Of a stretch of DNA of 64,000 nucleotides, positions 32,660-42,247 are shown one piece after another. Source of the stretch: Halobacteriales archaeon YIM A00010 (GTDB lineage: Archaea > Halobacteriota > Halobacteria > Halobacteriales > Haloarculaceae); NCBI GenBank assembly GCA_025041175.1, contig JAKCFJ010000001.1, positions 1,612,001-1,676,000 of the forward strand, written 5' to 3'. The notes below the pieces were generated by a model. It was not told the origin of the DNA. It ran no database searches and saw only the letters and a list, made by a program, of their open reading frames with translations. Both the position numbers and the translations under genes were made by a program. Each line of letters begins with the position of its first letter. The stretch's first letter is position 1.

Positions 32660-33859
32660 ATGATACGGACGCTCGATGATCTCGACGCGGTGGGGACAGC
32701 GGTCGGGGTGCGCGTCGACATCAACAGCCCGCTTTCCGATGACGGGGAGTTGGCCGACGACGCCCGACTACGGGCGCACGTCGGCACGCTTTCGGAACTC
32801 ACAGATCGGGACGCGCGCGTTGCCGTGCTCGCTCACCAGGGCCGGCCCGCAGGCGATGAATTCACGCCGCTTTCAGCCCACGCCCGTCGGCTCGACGAGC
32901 TACTCGATGCGCCCGTGGAGTACGTTGACGCCACGTTCTGCGGGGCGGCTCGGGATCGGATCGAGGCGCTCGAGAACGGATCGGTGCTCGTGCTCGAAAA
33001 CACGCGGTTCTACAGCGAGGAGAACATGTCGTTCGACCCGGCTGGCGCGGCCGAGACCCACCTCGTCGAGCGTCTGTCAGCAGTGCTCGACGCGTTCGTG
33101 AACGACGCGTTCGCCGCTGCTCACCGCTCCCAGCCGTCGATCGTGGGTTTCACCGAGCGGCTTCCCAGCTTCGGGGGGCGCGTGATGGAGCGCGAACTCG
33201 ATGCACTGGGCGAGATCGGTGAGCGTCCGTCCCCTCGCGTGTACGTCCTCGGCGGGGCGAAGGTCGACGACTCGATCGAGATCGCCGAGACCGTCCTCCA
33301 GTCGGGAATCGCCGATGCGGTCCTCACGACGGGCGTGGTCGGGAACGCCTTCCTCCACGCTGCCGGGGTTTCACTCGGGGAGGAAACGGAGTCGATCATC
33401 ACTTCACGCGCGCGTGATCGGCTCGATCTCGCCGAGGAACTGCTCGATCGGTACCCCGACCGTCTCCACGCCCCGTCCGACATCGCCATCGAACGCGACG
33501 GCGAGCGCGTCGAGCGTCAGGTCGATTCGCTTCCGGTCGATGAGCCGGCGCTGGATGTCGGGCAGGAAACGATCGATCGGTACGCCGAGGTGTTCGAAAC
33601 CGCCGGCACGGTGGTTCTCAACGGACCGGCCGGGGTGTTCGAGAACGACCGGTTCGCCGTCGGGACCGAGAAGCTGTACACCGCCGCGACTGACGCCGGG
33701 TTTTCGATCGTCGGTGGTGGGGATACGGCTGCTGCCATGCGTCGGCTCGAGCTGTCCGGATTCGACCACGTCAGCACCGGCGGCGGTGCGGCGCTCGCGC
33801 TGCTGACCGGCGAGCGGCTCCCGGCGGTCGCGGCGCTCGAATCCGGGGCCGAGGACTGA
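32660..33859 (+). CDS. pgk: Phosphoglycerate kinase
   Basis: Transfers phosphate between 1,3-bisphosphoglycerate and ADP in glycolysis and gluconeogenesis. The 399 residues contain the N-lobe substrate site VRVDINSPLSDDG and LAHQGRP, the hinge VNDAFAAAHRSQPS, the nucleotide lobe YVLGGAKVDDS, and the C-lobe IVGGGDTAAAMRR with STGGGAALALLTG. The N-terminus MIRTLDDLD at 32660 is chosen on family length; 45 codons of open frame precede it in the promoter region. Its stop overlaps the start of the downstream GNAT gene (TGATG). Confidence 0.94.
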   Translation: MIRTLDDLDAVGTAVGVRVDINSPLSDDGELADDARLRAHVGTLSELTDRDARVAVLAHQGRPAGDEFTPLSAHARRLDELLDAPVEYVDATFCGAARDRIEALENGSVLVLENTRFYSEENMSFDPAGAAETHLVERLSAVLDAFVNDAFAAAHRSQPSIVGFTERLPSFGGRVMERELDALGEIGERPSPRVYVLGGAKVDDSIEIAETVLQSGIADAVLTTGVVGNAFLHAAGVSLGEETESIITSRARDRLDLAEELLDRYPDRLHAPSDIAIERDGERVERQVDSLPVDEPALDVGQETIDRYAEVFETAGTVVLNGPAGVFENDRFAVGTEKLYTAATDAGFSIVGGGDTAAAMRRLELSGFDHVSTGGGAALALLTGERLPAVAALESGAED

Positions 33860-34368
33860 TGAAGATCGACACTCCCGATCGGAGTGAAGCGGACGTGCTC
33901 GCGGATCTCTGGGTGGGGCTCGCCCGTGGACAACAAGAGCACGGCTCACATCTCGCCGCAGAACCCAACCGCACACAGATCCGGGAGTCAATCTGTCAAC
34001 ACATAGTCACCAGCGGGATTCTCGTTGCCCGCGCTAGTGTTCCCACCCGTCGAACCGACAGCGATCTGTACACCGATATCGTCGGCTTCGTGATGTTCAG
34101 TTCCCACTCCGGCCGGTACGAGGAGACGGCCCCTGCTGGACTGATCGAAAACCTCTTTGTGGTCCCCGAACGCCGCGACGACGGAATCGGGTCGTCGCTG
34201 CTCGTGGCGGCCGAGGAATCGCTGCGCGAACAGGAGATCGAGATCATCACGCTCGATGTGATGGCAAACAACACGGATGCACAGCGGTTTTACGAACGCC
34301 ACGGCTACACCCCACACCGGGTCACGATGGCGAAACACGAAACCGATACGCACTCAAAGGACGGGTGA
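33859..34368 (+). CDS. GNAT family N-acetyltransferase
   Basis: A 169-residue acetyltransferase. The acetyl-CoA site is LIENLFVVPERRDDGIGSSLLVAAEESLREQ (motif A with the R-x2-x-G-x-G/S pattern), and the C-terminal NNTDAQRFYERHGY is motif B. Substrate unknown. Its ATG shares a base with the pgk stop codon, so it is translationally coupled to pgk. It ends 20 bases before tRNA-Thr. Confidence 0.88.
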   Translation: MKIDTPDRSEADVLADLWVGLARGQQEHGSHLAAEPNRTQIRESICQHIVTSGILVARASVPTRRTDSDLYTDIVGFVMFSSHSGRYEETAPAGLIENLFVVPERRDDGIGSSLLVAAEESLREQEIEIITLDVMANNTDAQRFYERHGYTPHRVTMAKHETDTHSKDG

Positions 34369-34388
34369 CCAATACGCAGATACACACT

Positions 34389-34464
34389 GCCAAGGGAGCT
34401 TGGGTCCGGTCCAAGCACTCGATTTGTAATCGAGAATTCATGGGTTCAAATCCCATCCTTGGCT
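34389..34464 (+). tRNA. tRNA-Thr (anticodon UGU)
   Basis: A 76-base cloverleaf. Acceptor GCCAAGG/CCTTGGC with discriminator T; D arm GCTT...AAGC; anticodon arm CTCGA-TTTGTAA-TCGAG giving TGT; T arm ATGGG-TTCAAAT-CCCAT. No intron. It marks the left edge of the accessory region; a duplicated 3' end that would show an integrated element was looked for downstream and not found. Confidence 0.96.
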
Positions 34465-34527
34465 GTTAACTTTTTGCTCAAAGCCACCAGTAAGTAGTGA
34501 GTTTCCTGCTTTTCTGGTTAGTTGGAA

Positions 34528-34944
34528 ATGGTGGTGGTCGTCGTGACGGTCGGATGCGACGATATCACGGCTCGTATCCGTCGATACGTCGAGCACAACC
34601 CCGATGCTGGCGTGATGGACGTCCTCGGCGCACTCACTCTGTCGCCCGAACACCGGAGGCTGGTCGAGAGTGTGCTCGGGCAGGACCGACAGGATCCAGG
34701 GCAACAAACGTCCGTTACCGATGGTGAGCGGGATCCCTCTCTGGTTGAGAGCTCCGAGAGAAGCCACCTCGGCAACGAGTGTCCAGCGTGTGGGACGCTG
34801 AAAACCACCGAAAACAAAGCCGTGAGCAGTTGCGTCGGGGAAGACGAACAACAGCACTTCGCTCACTCAACTGAAACAGCATACCCGGAGCTGTTCGATG
34901 ACCGCGAGTATTACGTCCCAACAGCGCTCGGTAGCTCATATTGA
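34528..34944 (+). CDS. Hypothetical orphan protein after tRNA-Thr
   Basis: A 138-residue acidic frame from ATG 34528 (a TTG two codons earlier is possible). The N-terminal part, DDITARIRRYVEHNPDAGVMDVLGALTLSPEHRRLVESVLG, is helical; a single CPACG knuckle follows in the middle; the end is disordered. I do not recognise a family. It stands alone between tRNA-Thr and the STAND-like gene. A frame on the opposite strand over the same bases looks less protein-like. It may be a young or decaying gene. Confidence 0.42.
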   Translation: MVVVVVTVGCDDITARIRRYVEHNPDAGVMDVLGALTLSPEHRRLVESVLGQDRQDPGQQTSVTDGERDPSLVESSERSHLGNECPACGTLKTTENKAVSSCVGEDEQQHFAHSTETAYPELFDDREYYVPTALGSSY

Positions 34945-35125
34945 TCGTTCGTTAGCTCTCTTCAGCCCGGTCAACGGCGTCCAGAATGCTCTCAGCGTAA
35001 AACCCCATTGTATTCGAACCGTTCGTTCATTGCGATCAAGCCTGGAGATAGACGAGATAACGATTGGATCATACTAACACATATTCAATTATAAGTTTCT
35101 GTGTATAATTAGTCTGTATCAGTAA

Positions 35126-37939
35126 ATGGATCCGATAACAACCGGTCTCTTCACGAATCTACTCGCAGCAGGGCTGTTGAACAGGATTAATAATAGCCCT
35201 CAAAAGTTGCAAGCGGTGTTCCAGAAGGCCGAGTTCTACGCGGAGATTGATGCGATCGAAACTGAATTTCACCGTACCCTTCGAGATGCTATTGCAGAGC
35301 GTAGTGCAGCGCGGGAGACGGATGAGTTGCGGGAGATCGTAGACCACTGGGATGCGGTCGTAGAGCGACTTGAAGCCTCTTCTAATGATAGCGAGGGAGA
35401 CACAGACCGACTCATCTTTCGGAGCGAAACAGATGCTATCGATCAACTTTCGCGCGAGATTGTCGCTGTACACGGGTACGATCTCGATACAACGCCCAAA
35501 CTGCAACAGGACCTCAAACGCGCTGTCGCAGAGGCCTACAGGGTGGCAGTTGCCTCATTCGGTGAGAGACTCGTTGACGCCGAGTTGGATGAGCAGTTTG
35601 TAACCGAAGCCGCTATCGAAGAGCTTGCAGCGTTGGATCGTTTGCAAGACCGCTTAGCGGAGTTAGAAGAACGGCTTACTCACCCTCGATTTTATGAGCT
35701 GTATAGGGGAGATGCCGACGGCCGCCGGCGGGCGAGTCAGATGGTCGATCCCCAAGCGCTCGAATTCGTCTCGCGCCCCGAACTGGACGAGAAGCGTACG
35801 TCACAGCGGCTGTTGGTGCTTGGTCCTGATGGGTCGGGCAAGTCACGGGCGCTTGCCGAACTCGTGGCCACTGCGGATCCGGAAATCGAGCATATTATCC
35901 GCCCAAAAGCTGCCCTGCAAACTCCTCAGGATCTCAAGCCCCTTCGGAGTGAATCGTTTCACGGTGATGTGCTGCTCGTCTGGGACGATATCCATGCGAT
36001 CAGCCCTGAGACGGGTAATACGGTCTTCCGAAAGGCGATTACTGAACTGAAGGAGCTTCTCGAACCAGAGCATGAGTTGCACGTACTCGCTGCTGCGAGG
36101 TCCAATCGTGTGGCGTCGCTGCCAGGTGAGATACAGAGCACAGACTCACAGCTATGGTCTGCGTTCGAGACAGTTGAGTTGGGAGGGTTAGATGAAGAGG
36201 AGATCGAAACGTTGTTTGATCGAGTGTTAGCGAAAGAAGGCGTTGTGGCAGGCGAAGACGTTCGATCAGCGTTTGTTGAAAAAGCGAAGGCCACCGATCC
36301 CTCACCGCTGTACGTGATGTCCGTTGTGGAGACTGTCGATGGAGTACAGTTAACAAGAGACGATATTGAGGTGTTATCGGAGGATACGCTTACCGTCTGG
36401 CAAGAACAGTACGCGACTATCAAATCCGCAAACGACAATCGGCGGTTCGTCCTTTGGGCTGTGAAACTCCTCTCTGAATTCAGTTATTCGGCTCACTATC
36501 ACTCACTCCTCAAAGGCGTCTACGTACACGTCTTGGGACAGGATGAGCTGACGTTTAAACCACCTGTCGAGCAGCTATGTGAACACCAGTGGTTGGTTCC
36601 TCAAGTCGATGAACAGGATGAGAAAGGGTACGTGGTTCATGACGCGAAAGCCAAAGCAATCGACGAGTCTATAGACGGTCGACTCAGTGCGTACTCTACA
36701 TTTCTCTTTGAGGAGATCGATGAGTATCTACCAGCCACGGAGAAAGTTGAGCATCAATTACACGAAAACTATGCAGCGTTCCTTCAAAACAAATCGTTGG
36801 TATGGGACGCTCGATCAGTCGAAAAGCATTGTAAGCGGGCACTGACCCTTGATTCTGAGTGTGTCTCAGCCCACACGACATATGCGAACCTGCTGTATTA
36901 TGAGTTAGACGAACCGGATACGGCCAAAGAACAGTATGAGCAGGCGATCGCAATTGATCCCGAGGATGCAGCAGCTCACCATAACTACGCGAACCTCCTA
37001 TATTCTGAGTTAGACGAACTGGAGACTGCTAAAGAACATTACGAACAGGCACTATCCGGCAGTTATAGGACTTTCCTAACTCACTACAACTACGCAAACC
37101 TCTTGTATTATGAGTTAGACGAACCGGAGACTGCTAAAGAACATTATGAGCAAGCGCTCGCAATCGACTCCGAAGAGACTGAAATTCACTACAATTACGC
37201 AAACCTCATGAAAAGTGATTTTGACAAACCAGAGACAGCCAAAGAACATTACGAGCGTGCGATCGCAATCGACTCCGAGCACGCTGAAGCCCACACCAAC
37301 TATGCGATCCTTTTACATTCTGAATTCGATCAGATAGAGACAGCCAAAGAACATTACGAACAGGCACTGGCGATCGATTCCGATGTTGGTCCAGCGCACA
37401 ACAATTATGCGGTCCTTCTCGCTAATGAGTTAGACACACCGAAAAAAGCTCAGCACCATTTCGATCGTGGGATTACAATCAGGCCTGATGACATCCGGGC
37501 ACGTTGCTACTATGGCTCTCTTCTGTTCGAAGATCTCGATTCTCCAGAGGTGGCGAAACACCACCTCGAAACAGCACTTCGATTAGTTCAAGACACTGAT
37601 GATACCGAGACAGAATTGTTTGCACTTAGTCAATTGGTGCGGGTCTCTCATGCACTGGATGAGGAGACTACTGCCCTTTCGTACTGTGAGCGCGGATTGG
37701 ATCTCCCAACTAGCAACCCCGCCGCTACCCGCTGGTTCGAGGGTGCTTACGCACTCTTGACAGAAGCGGATTGCCGAACCCCATATACACACGGTCTTCG
37801 CTTTATCCTTGACGAGGAAGAGGAATTCGCAAGTGAACTGTTCGAGCTTGTGTGGATGGGTCGAGACGATCACGCTCCAGATTCCGATACGCACGACGTA
37901 GTACAAGCCGCTGGCGTCACACTCGCTGCACTTGGATGA
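35126..37939 (+). CDS. STAND-like NTPase with C-terminal TPR repeats, candidate immune sensor
   Basis: A 937-residue protein. Residues 1-190 are an all-helical N-terminal domain of unknown type. About residues 195-520 form a P-loop NTPase: LLVLGPDGSGKSRALAELV (Walker A near 229-240), DVLLVWDDIH (Walker B near 282-290), HVLAAARSNR (sensor arginine region) and a winged-helix-like stretch FVLWAVKLLSEFSYSAHYHSLL. From about 575 to 830 there are seven TPR units of about 35 residues (YANLLYYELDEPETAKEHYEQAL and variants), then an alpha-helical end. This NTPase-plus-repeat layout is that of STAND proteins, which sense a ligand through the repeats and oligomerise. Lower G+C than its surroundings suggests transfer. 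Promoter: AATTATAAG near 35087-35095. A defence role is inference. Confidence 0.78.
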   Translation: MDPITTGLFTNLLAAGLLNRINNSPQKLQAVFQKAEFYAEIDAIETEFHRTLRDAIAERSAARETDELREIVDHWDAVVERLEASSNDSEGDTDRLIFRSETDAIDQLSREIVAVHGYDLDTTPKLQQDLKRAVAEAYRVAVASFGERLVDAELDEQFVTEAAIEELAALDRLQDRLAELEERLTHPRFYELYRGDADGRRRASQMVDPQALEFVSRPELDEKRTSQRLLVLGPDGSGKSRALAELVATADPEIEHIIRPKAALQTPQDLKPLRSESFHGDVLLVWDDIHAISPETGNTVFRKAITELKELLEPEHELHVLAAARSNRVASLPGEIQSTDSQLWSAFETVELGGLDEEEIETLFDRVLAKEGVVAGEDVRSAFVEKAKATDPSPLYVMSVVETVDGVQLTRDDIEVLSEDTLTVWQEQYATIKSANDNRRFVLWAVKLLSEFSYSAHYHSLLKGVYVHVLGQDELTFKPPVEQLCEHQWLVPQVDEQDEKGYVVHDAKAKAIDESIDGRLSAYSTFLFEEIDEYLPATEKVEHQLHENYAAFLQNKSLVWDARSVEKHCKRALTLDSECVSAHTTYANLLYYELDEPDTAKEQYEQAIAIDPEDAAAHHNYANLLYSELDELETAKEHYEQALSGSYRTFLTHYNYANLLYYELDEPETAKEHYEQALAIDSEETEIHYNYANLMKSDFDKPETAKEHYERAIAIDSEHAEAHTNYAILLHSEFDQIETAKEHYEQALAIDSDVGPAHNNYAVLLANELDTPKKAQHHFDRGITIRPDDIRARCYYGSLLFEDLDSPEVAKHHLETALRLVQDTDDTETELFALSQLVRVSHALDEETTALSYCERGLDLPTSNPAATRWFEGAYALLTEADCRTPYTHGLRFILDEEEEFASELFELVWMGRDDHAPDSDTHDVVQAAGVTLAALG

Positions 37940-37980
37940 TTACGGATACTTGATCGATCTGCCGACCTCCACTGCAATGG

Positions 37981-38514
37981 CTACTCCGTTCGGAGTTCCT
38001 CGATAGCGTCCTGGATGTGGTCCTCATCGTGTTCGGGGCGAAGTTGCTCCGCTGAGTCCCGAAGTTCATCGAGCGACCAGAACCGGGCAGCACTCGCATC
38101 GCCGCCTGCGGCTGGCTCGCCGTCCACCGAATCGAACTGGACGGCATAGGTGTAGCCACTGTTGTACCAGCCTTGTGGCGCAGCAGCCGTGTAACCGGCG
38201 ATGAGCGTGAGATCGACAGGAGTGACATGAACGCCTGCCTCTTCGTGCAGTTCCCGAGCGGCAGCCTCTGCCGGTGGTTCCCCGGCTTCGATTACGCCGC
38301 CCGGAAGCGCCCATGTCCCCACATGTGGCGGGTTAGTCCGTTTGATGAGAAGCACCTCTGTTCCATCCAACACCGCAACATCAGCACACGGAATTGGGCG
38401 CTGGAAAATGATCCGATCACACTCCTCACAGTATGGGCGGTCCTTGCCTTCGAACCACTGACTCACGAGTTTAGTCCCACAGTCCGGGCAGTACGTCGCC
38501 CTGAACATCGTCAT
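37981..38514 (-). CDS. Nudix hydrolase with N-terminal zinc ribbon
   Basis: A 177-residue protein. The N-terminus is a zinc ribbon (YCPDCGTKL and YCEECDRI), followed by the Nudix fold whose box is GGVIEAGEPPAEAAARELHEEAGV (residues 72-95) matching G-x5-E-x7-REUxEExGU. This zinc-ribbon Nudix layout resembles NADH pyrophosphatase-type or nucleotide-cleaning enzymes; the substrate cannot be told. ATG 38514 follows the remains of the 5'-nucleotidase gene by 23 bases, suggesting both were in one transcript. Confidence 0.9.
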   Translation of the reverse strand: MTMFRATYCPDCGTKLVSQWFEGKDRPYCEECDRIIFQRPIPCADVAVLDGTEVLLIKRTNPPHVGTWALPGGVIEAGEPPAEAAARELHEEAGVHVTPVDLTLIAGYTAAAPQGWYNSGYTYAVQFDSVDGEPAAGGDASAARFWSLDELRDSAEQLRPEHDEDHIQDAIEELRTE

Positions 38515-38536
38515 GGTAACAGCTCTACAGGGATGG

Positions 38537-39810
38537 TCATGAACGTGCCTCTTCAACCCCGTGGCGTGTGATGCGCCCCTCAAGTTGTGGATCAATGCCC
38601 TGTTCCTGGGCGTAGTCAACGAGAATCTCATACTGGCGACCGTAGGCCTACGAAGAGGAGTCCGACAGATCGAGTGAGCGAACGAGGTTTTCTGGAGCCA
38701 CAACGCTGTAGGTGGCAACTGGATCGATCGGCTCACCGCCGACAGTCACAGTTGTCAGTTCTCGCTCGCTGTAATCAAACGTCACGGCAGCACCGCTCAG
38801 ATGCAGGTGCCAGAATTCCGGGTACGACGGATACACTCGATCACCACCAGCAGCGAGAATATCCCGGAGCGTTGCCCCCGAAACCTCTGACCGAACAACG
38901 TCTTTTTCGAAGGGAACGAGGCGCATGAGATCACCGACCGTCACCGCCTCCTCCAGGGTTGTGCCCCGAATGCCGGCGCTGTGTTGAAGCGCCACCGTCG
39001 CGTCGCTCACCCACCAGTAGGCGTCGGTGATGAAATTCCCGAGCCGTGATTCGCCCTGGAACAGCGTCTCGACGGCATGAATCACCGGCGTCTCGACAGT
39101 CGTGACAACACGATCCAACCCTTCGTTCTCGATCCGGTCGCGGTAGCGCCGTTGCATGGACTGATCGATCGGTACAGCAGCGACCGAATGGAGCGTCGCA
39201 GTCCACGATCCATCGTAGATCACGTCGATATCGATGGCCCGAGCGAGATCGATCTCGTCGTTGTGCCCCTCCCGTTCTCCAAGGTGAGACACACAGAGAA
39301 CGTGATCGACGTCCTGTGCTGTGAGTGTCTCGACAGCCTCGGTGGCTGCTGGGATCGGGTCCGTGAATGATACCGATCGAGCGCCAGGCGACCGAGCATC
39401 GGTCTGGGGATTGGCCAGTCCGAACAGCCCGATCCGATGATCGCCTCGTTCGAGGATTTCCACGGAACGACGCCGGCGTCGCCACCGAACAGAGCATCAC
39501 CATCGTAGGCGTTCACACAGAGCCACGTCTGGGGTGAAGCGCGGATCACCGACAGAAGCGTCTCCGTCCCGTAGTCGAAGTCGTGGTTACCCAGCGTCTC
39601 AACGTCGGCGTCGATCGCCTCGAAGAATGGGAGCGTGTGCTGGCAGTTCGTCGCTAAACCGAGACTCCCCGGCGCGATGTTGTCGCCCGCTCCGATGACT
39701 ACTGTCTGCTCGTCGCTGAGCTGGTCGACTAATCCAGCGACCCGTCCAATGTGTGCGGGATCGTCGTATGTGTCCTCTAGATCCGCGTAGTGAAGCAAAC
39801 GAAGCACCAT
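38537..39810 (-). pseudogene. Decayed 5'-nucleotidase / metallophosphoesterase
   Basis: The N-terminal half from ATG 39810 reads LLHYADLEDTYDDP, VVIGAGDN and ETLGNHDFDYG, the metal ligands of a UshA-type enzyme, to VVPWK. Near 39463 the frame must shift: the continuation VEILERGDHRIGLFGLANPQ is in another frame. The continuation reaches a TAG at 38648-38650, after which the same frame still encodes a plausible end, AYGRQYEILVDYAQEQGIDP, stopping at 38537-38539. In addition the region after AIDIDVIYDG lacks the GGHxH motif and the following block that the family needs. So there are at least three lesions: frameshift, nonsense codon and internal deletion. Function lost; it may have degraded nucleotides. 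Confidence 0.82.
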
Positions 39811-39936
39811 CTTATCTGTGTGAATTCGGAAGCTCCGCTTTAGTGTACCGCTCTCTCATCGTGGCTACACCAATCAATTGAGTGGTGTGTCTTCCGAATG
39901 ACGATCTATTAGGAACGGGGACGTATAGCATCTGGT

Positions 39937-40779
39937 ATGAACGAGTACACGCTCGTCGGACAGACAGCCATCGTGACAGGCGCGTCGCGGGGGATTGGAA
40001 AAGTGATCGCCCAGCAGTTCGCCGCGGAAGGGGCCGCGACAGTGATCTGCTCGCGGTCGACTGATCGGATCGAGACCGCCGCCGAGGAGATTGAGCAAAC
40101 GCTCGATGGCGGCCCTGGGGAACTCCATCCGGTCGAGTGCGACGTAACGAACGAGGCAGACGTGCGCGCGTTGGTCGACGCCACGCTCGATGTGTTCAAC
40201 GGCGTGGACATCCTCATCAACAACGCCGGCGGGTCGGTTGGGGAGGACGGGAAGGTGCATACGGTGGATACGGAGACGTGAAATGAGAGCCTCGGCGTGA
40301 ATCTCACCGGCCCGTATCTCTGCTCGCACGAAGTGATCCCGGCGATGGCAGAGGGGGGTGGTGGCTCGATCGTCCACGTGAGCACTGCCAACGCGCTCAC
40401 TGGTATCGGCGCGAGCGCCTACTCAGCCGCGAAAGCGGGGCTGTACGCGCTTTCTCGGACGATTGCCGTCCACTACGGCACACACGACATCCGATCGAAC
40501 GTCATCTCGCTCGGGACGATCATGACCGAACAGCGCCAACAGCGCATGGACAATCCACCCACGGAGACACACCAGGAGATACTTGATGAGTATCCGCTCG
40601 GTCGGTTTGGCTGGCCCGACGAGATCGCGGATACCGCTCTGTTTCTGGCCTCACAACGCAGCTCGTTCATCACGGGCGTGGACATCCCCGTCGATGGCGG
40701 ACTCACGGCTGGGTTGAGTCAGCAGTTCCACCGACCAGTCTCGAACGTCGACGAGCTGCCACAGCGGCGCTCTCTGTAG
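39937..40779 (+). pseudogene. Short-chain dehydrogenase broken by one nonsense codon
   Basis: A 280-codon SDR. The N-terminus has VGQTAIVTGASRGIGKVIAQQFA (TGxxxGIG NAD(P) motif) and ILINNAGG; after codon 114 (GDTET-like VDTET) a TGA replaces what is normally TGG (Trp) at 40279-40281. In the same frame the protein continues NESLGVNLTGPYLCSHEVIP, ASAYSAAKAGLYAL (catalytic Tyr and Lys), IRSNVISLGTI and GVDIPVDGG to a stop at 40779. All other motifs are intact, so the mutation looks recent. A start near 40297 would lack the cofactor site. Confidence 0.85.
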
Positions 40780-41140
40780 AAACGTTCTCGGCGCGTAGAG
40801 GACGGGCACAACGGTGAGAAACAAGGCGGGTCTGTGCACAACAGACCTCCTCAACTCGGTTGTACGTCGACTTACTTCCCTTGCTGGCTCGGACCGTATT
40901 CGAGTATTCGTCGCTACTACTGATAGAACAGATGGCGAACTATATCTAGAATACCCATCAATAACGTCTGATTTTCCACAAACGGCTGACTGCCGTCACT
41001 CAAGCAACCACAGAAGCTTAGTTAACGACCGATGATACAGTCGGTGAATTCCACTACATACTGACCTGATCTAACACCTTCCGATACCCACCCTGGTAGA
41101 TCAGTAGGTACATAATAGGTAGTAGTATTATAAAAAGTTT
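40780..41140. other. AT-rich spacer with no recognised gene
   Basis: From the SDR stop to the next gene the sequence becomes AT-rich, ending in ATAAAAAGTTTTTATATATAAATAA near 41130-41153. Short open frames (for example 40814-41035) lack protein-like composition. No tRNA, repeat or transposase remnant was identified. Confidence 0.5.
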
Positions 41141-41479
41141 TTATATATAAATAACTGAAATATACACAAACCATGGAACTAATAAAAATCCTGCCGTAAA
41201 GACGATGAAGCTTGTATGCGCCCACATAGCGAGAAACCGGTCATACTTCGTCGGTGGCTCTGATCGACACCCCATGCCTGCTCGTCGATATCGTTTGTAA
41301 AGGTAGTAAAGGGGAGCATATGGGAATAGGAGCACCGAGAGAACCGCCAACTGGAATGGCTGATTGTTCCTGCGTGCGCGAGCATCTCGAAACACCCACA
41401 GCCCGACCGAGAGCGGTATCGACAAACCAAGTCCTGCATATGAGGCGAGTAACGCGGTTTCAAGAATGTCAGACACCAT
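41141..41479 (-). CDS. Hypothetical membrane protein
   Basis: A 112-residue protein with three hydrophobic helices: ETALLASYAGLGLSIPLSVGLWVF, FQLAVLSVLLFPYAPLYYLY and AHTSFIVFTAGFLLVPWFVYI. Between the first two is the FRDARARRNNQP loop common to small haloarchaeal membrane proteins; the end of the second helix carries a basic KRYRRAG. Start at 41479 or the ATG one codon earlier at 41482. No known function. It lies in the AT-rich accessory stretch, convergent with nothing nearby. Confidence 0.6.
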   Translation of the reverse strand: MVSDILETALLASYAGLGLSIPLSVGLWVFRDARARRNNQPFQLAVLSVLLFPYAPLYYLYKRYRRAGMGCRSEPPTKYDRFLAMWAHTSFIVFTAGFLLVPWFVYISVIYI

Positions 41480-41788
41480 CAATTATACTGTCTATACAAT
41501 GGTATACATGCCTTCTGAAATACAATATCCGCCCCGTGAACTATTTTTGAGTGGCGTGCCTTCCAGCGGAGATAGCGACGATCTACCGGTATCGGTAGGG
41601 CGAGTTATTGTTTCGAGAACTGAAGAAGCCGAACATCTCGATACCGTCACTTAATTCACACAGAGGCTTAGCAGACCAATGAGATCACCGCATACGATCC
41701 GTGGTCTCGTACCAATCGGTGTGTTCGTGATCCCCGGCTCTCGTTGAGGACACCGGGCACTGGAATCGAGTGCTGAGCGGGCAGCGAC

Positions 41789-42070
41789 TCATTGTGTGGG
41801 CGGGTCGGCAGCCAATCCATCGGATGGCCCGACTGGGCGAGAACCGTTTTCAGTAACGGACTCCATGAATGATGCCGCCACACGCAGGGCGGCGGAGGCT
41901 AACTCTTTGCGGTCGGTGTGTCTCGTCTCCGCATCGATAACCGCAATGACGATGACGTCGAGCCAATCGTCTCCACGACGGATGCAAAGGTCCACCCCGT
42001 CGTGGCGGTACTGGGCGTAGATTTCGGGCGGGGTTGGCTCGATTCACTCCCATTCGTCTACATCGTTCAT
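41789..42070 (-). pseudogene. Possible broken small haloarchaeal gene
   Basis: The frame from ATG 42070 reads MNDVDEWE, meets TGA at 42044-42046, and continues in the same frame with IEPTPPEIYAQYRHDGVDLCIRRGDDWLDVIVIAVIDAETRH, plausible as one protein. If the TGA arose from TGG, the intact sequence would be EWEWIEPTPPE. Alternatively a GTG at 41995 starts a shorter 68-residue protein. The family is not recognised. Confidence is low. Confidence 0.35.
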
Positions 42071-42247
42071 GCTCCCTCGAGATGAGCGGTCGGTAATAAG
42101 TCTTCTTGCCAGGAGAAATGTACCGCCAACGAAGCATCTCGAAATCAGATCCAACGACTCACGACGCATCCCGTTAAAAACAACCGGAGCACACGTCGCG
42201 CGATACCGGTCCCCTGGGAACACACCCCGACAATCGAAGCGATCTCG

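Noticed and set aside
34389-34464. tRNA-Thr as the attachment site of an integrated element
   Set aside because: A duplicate of the tRNA 3' end was looked for downstream and not seen, and no integrase gene is present.
40279-40281. TGA read as an amino acid (readthrough or recoding) in the SDR
   Set aside because: TGA is the stop of many intact genes here, including ATGA overlaps; no recoding element seen.
41488-41496. TATACTGTC as a third miniature element end
   Set aside because: No inverted partner or internal match lies within 200 bases.
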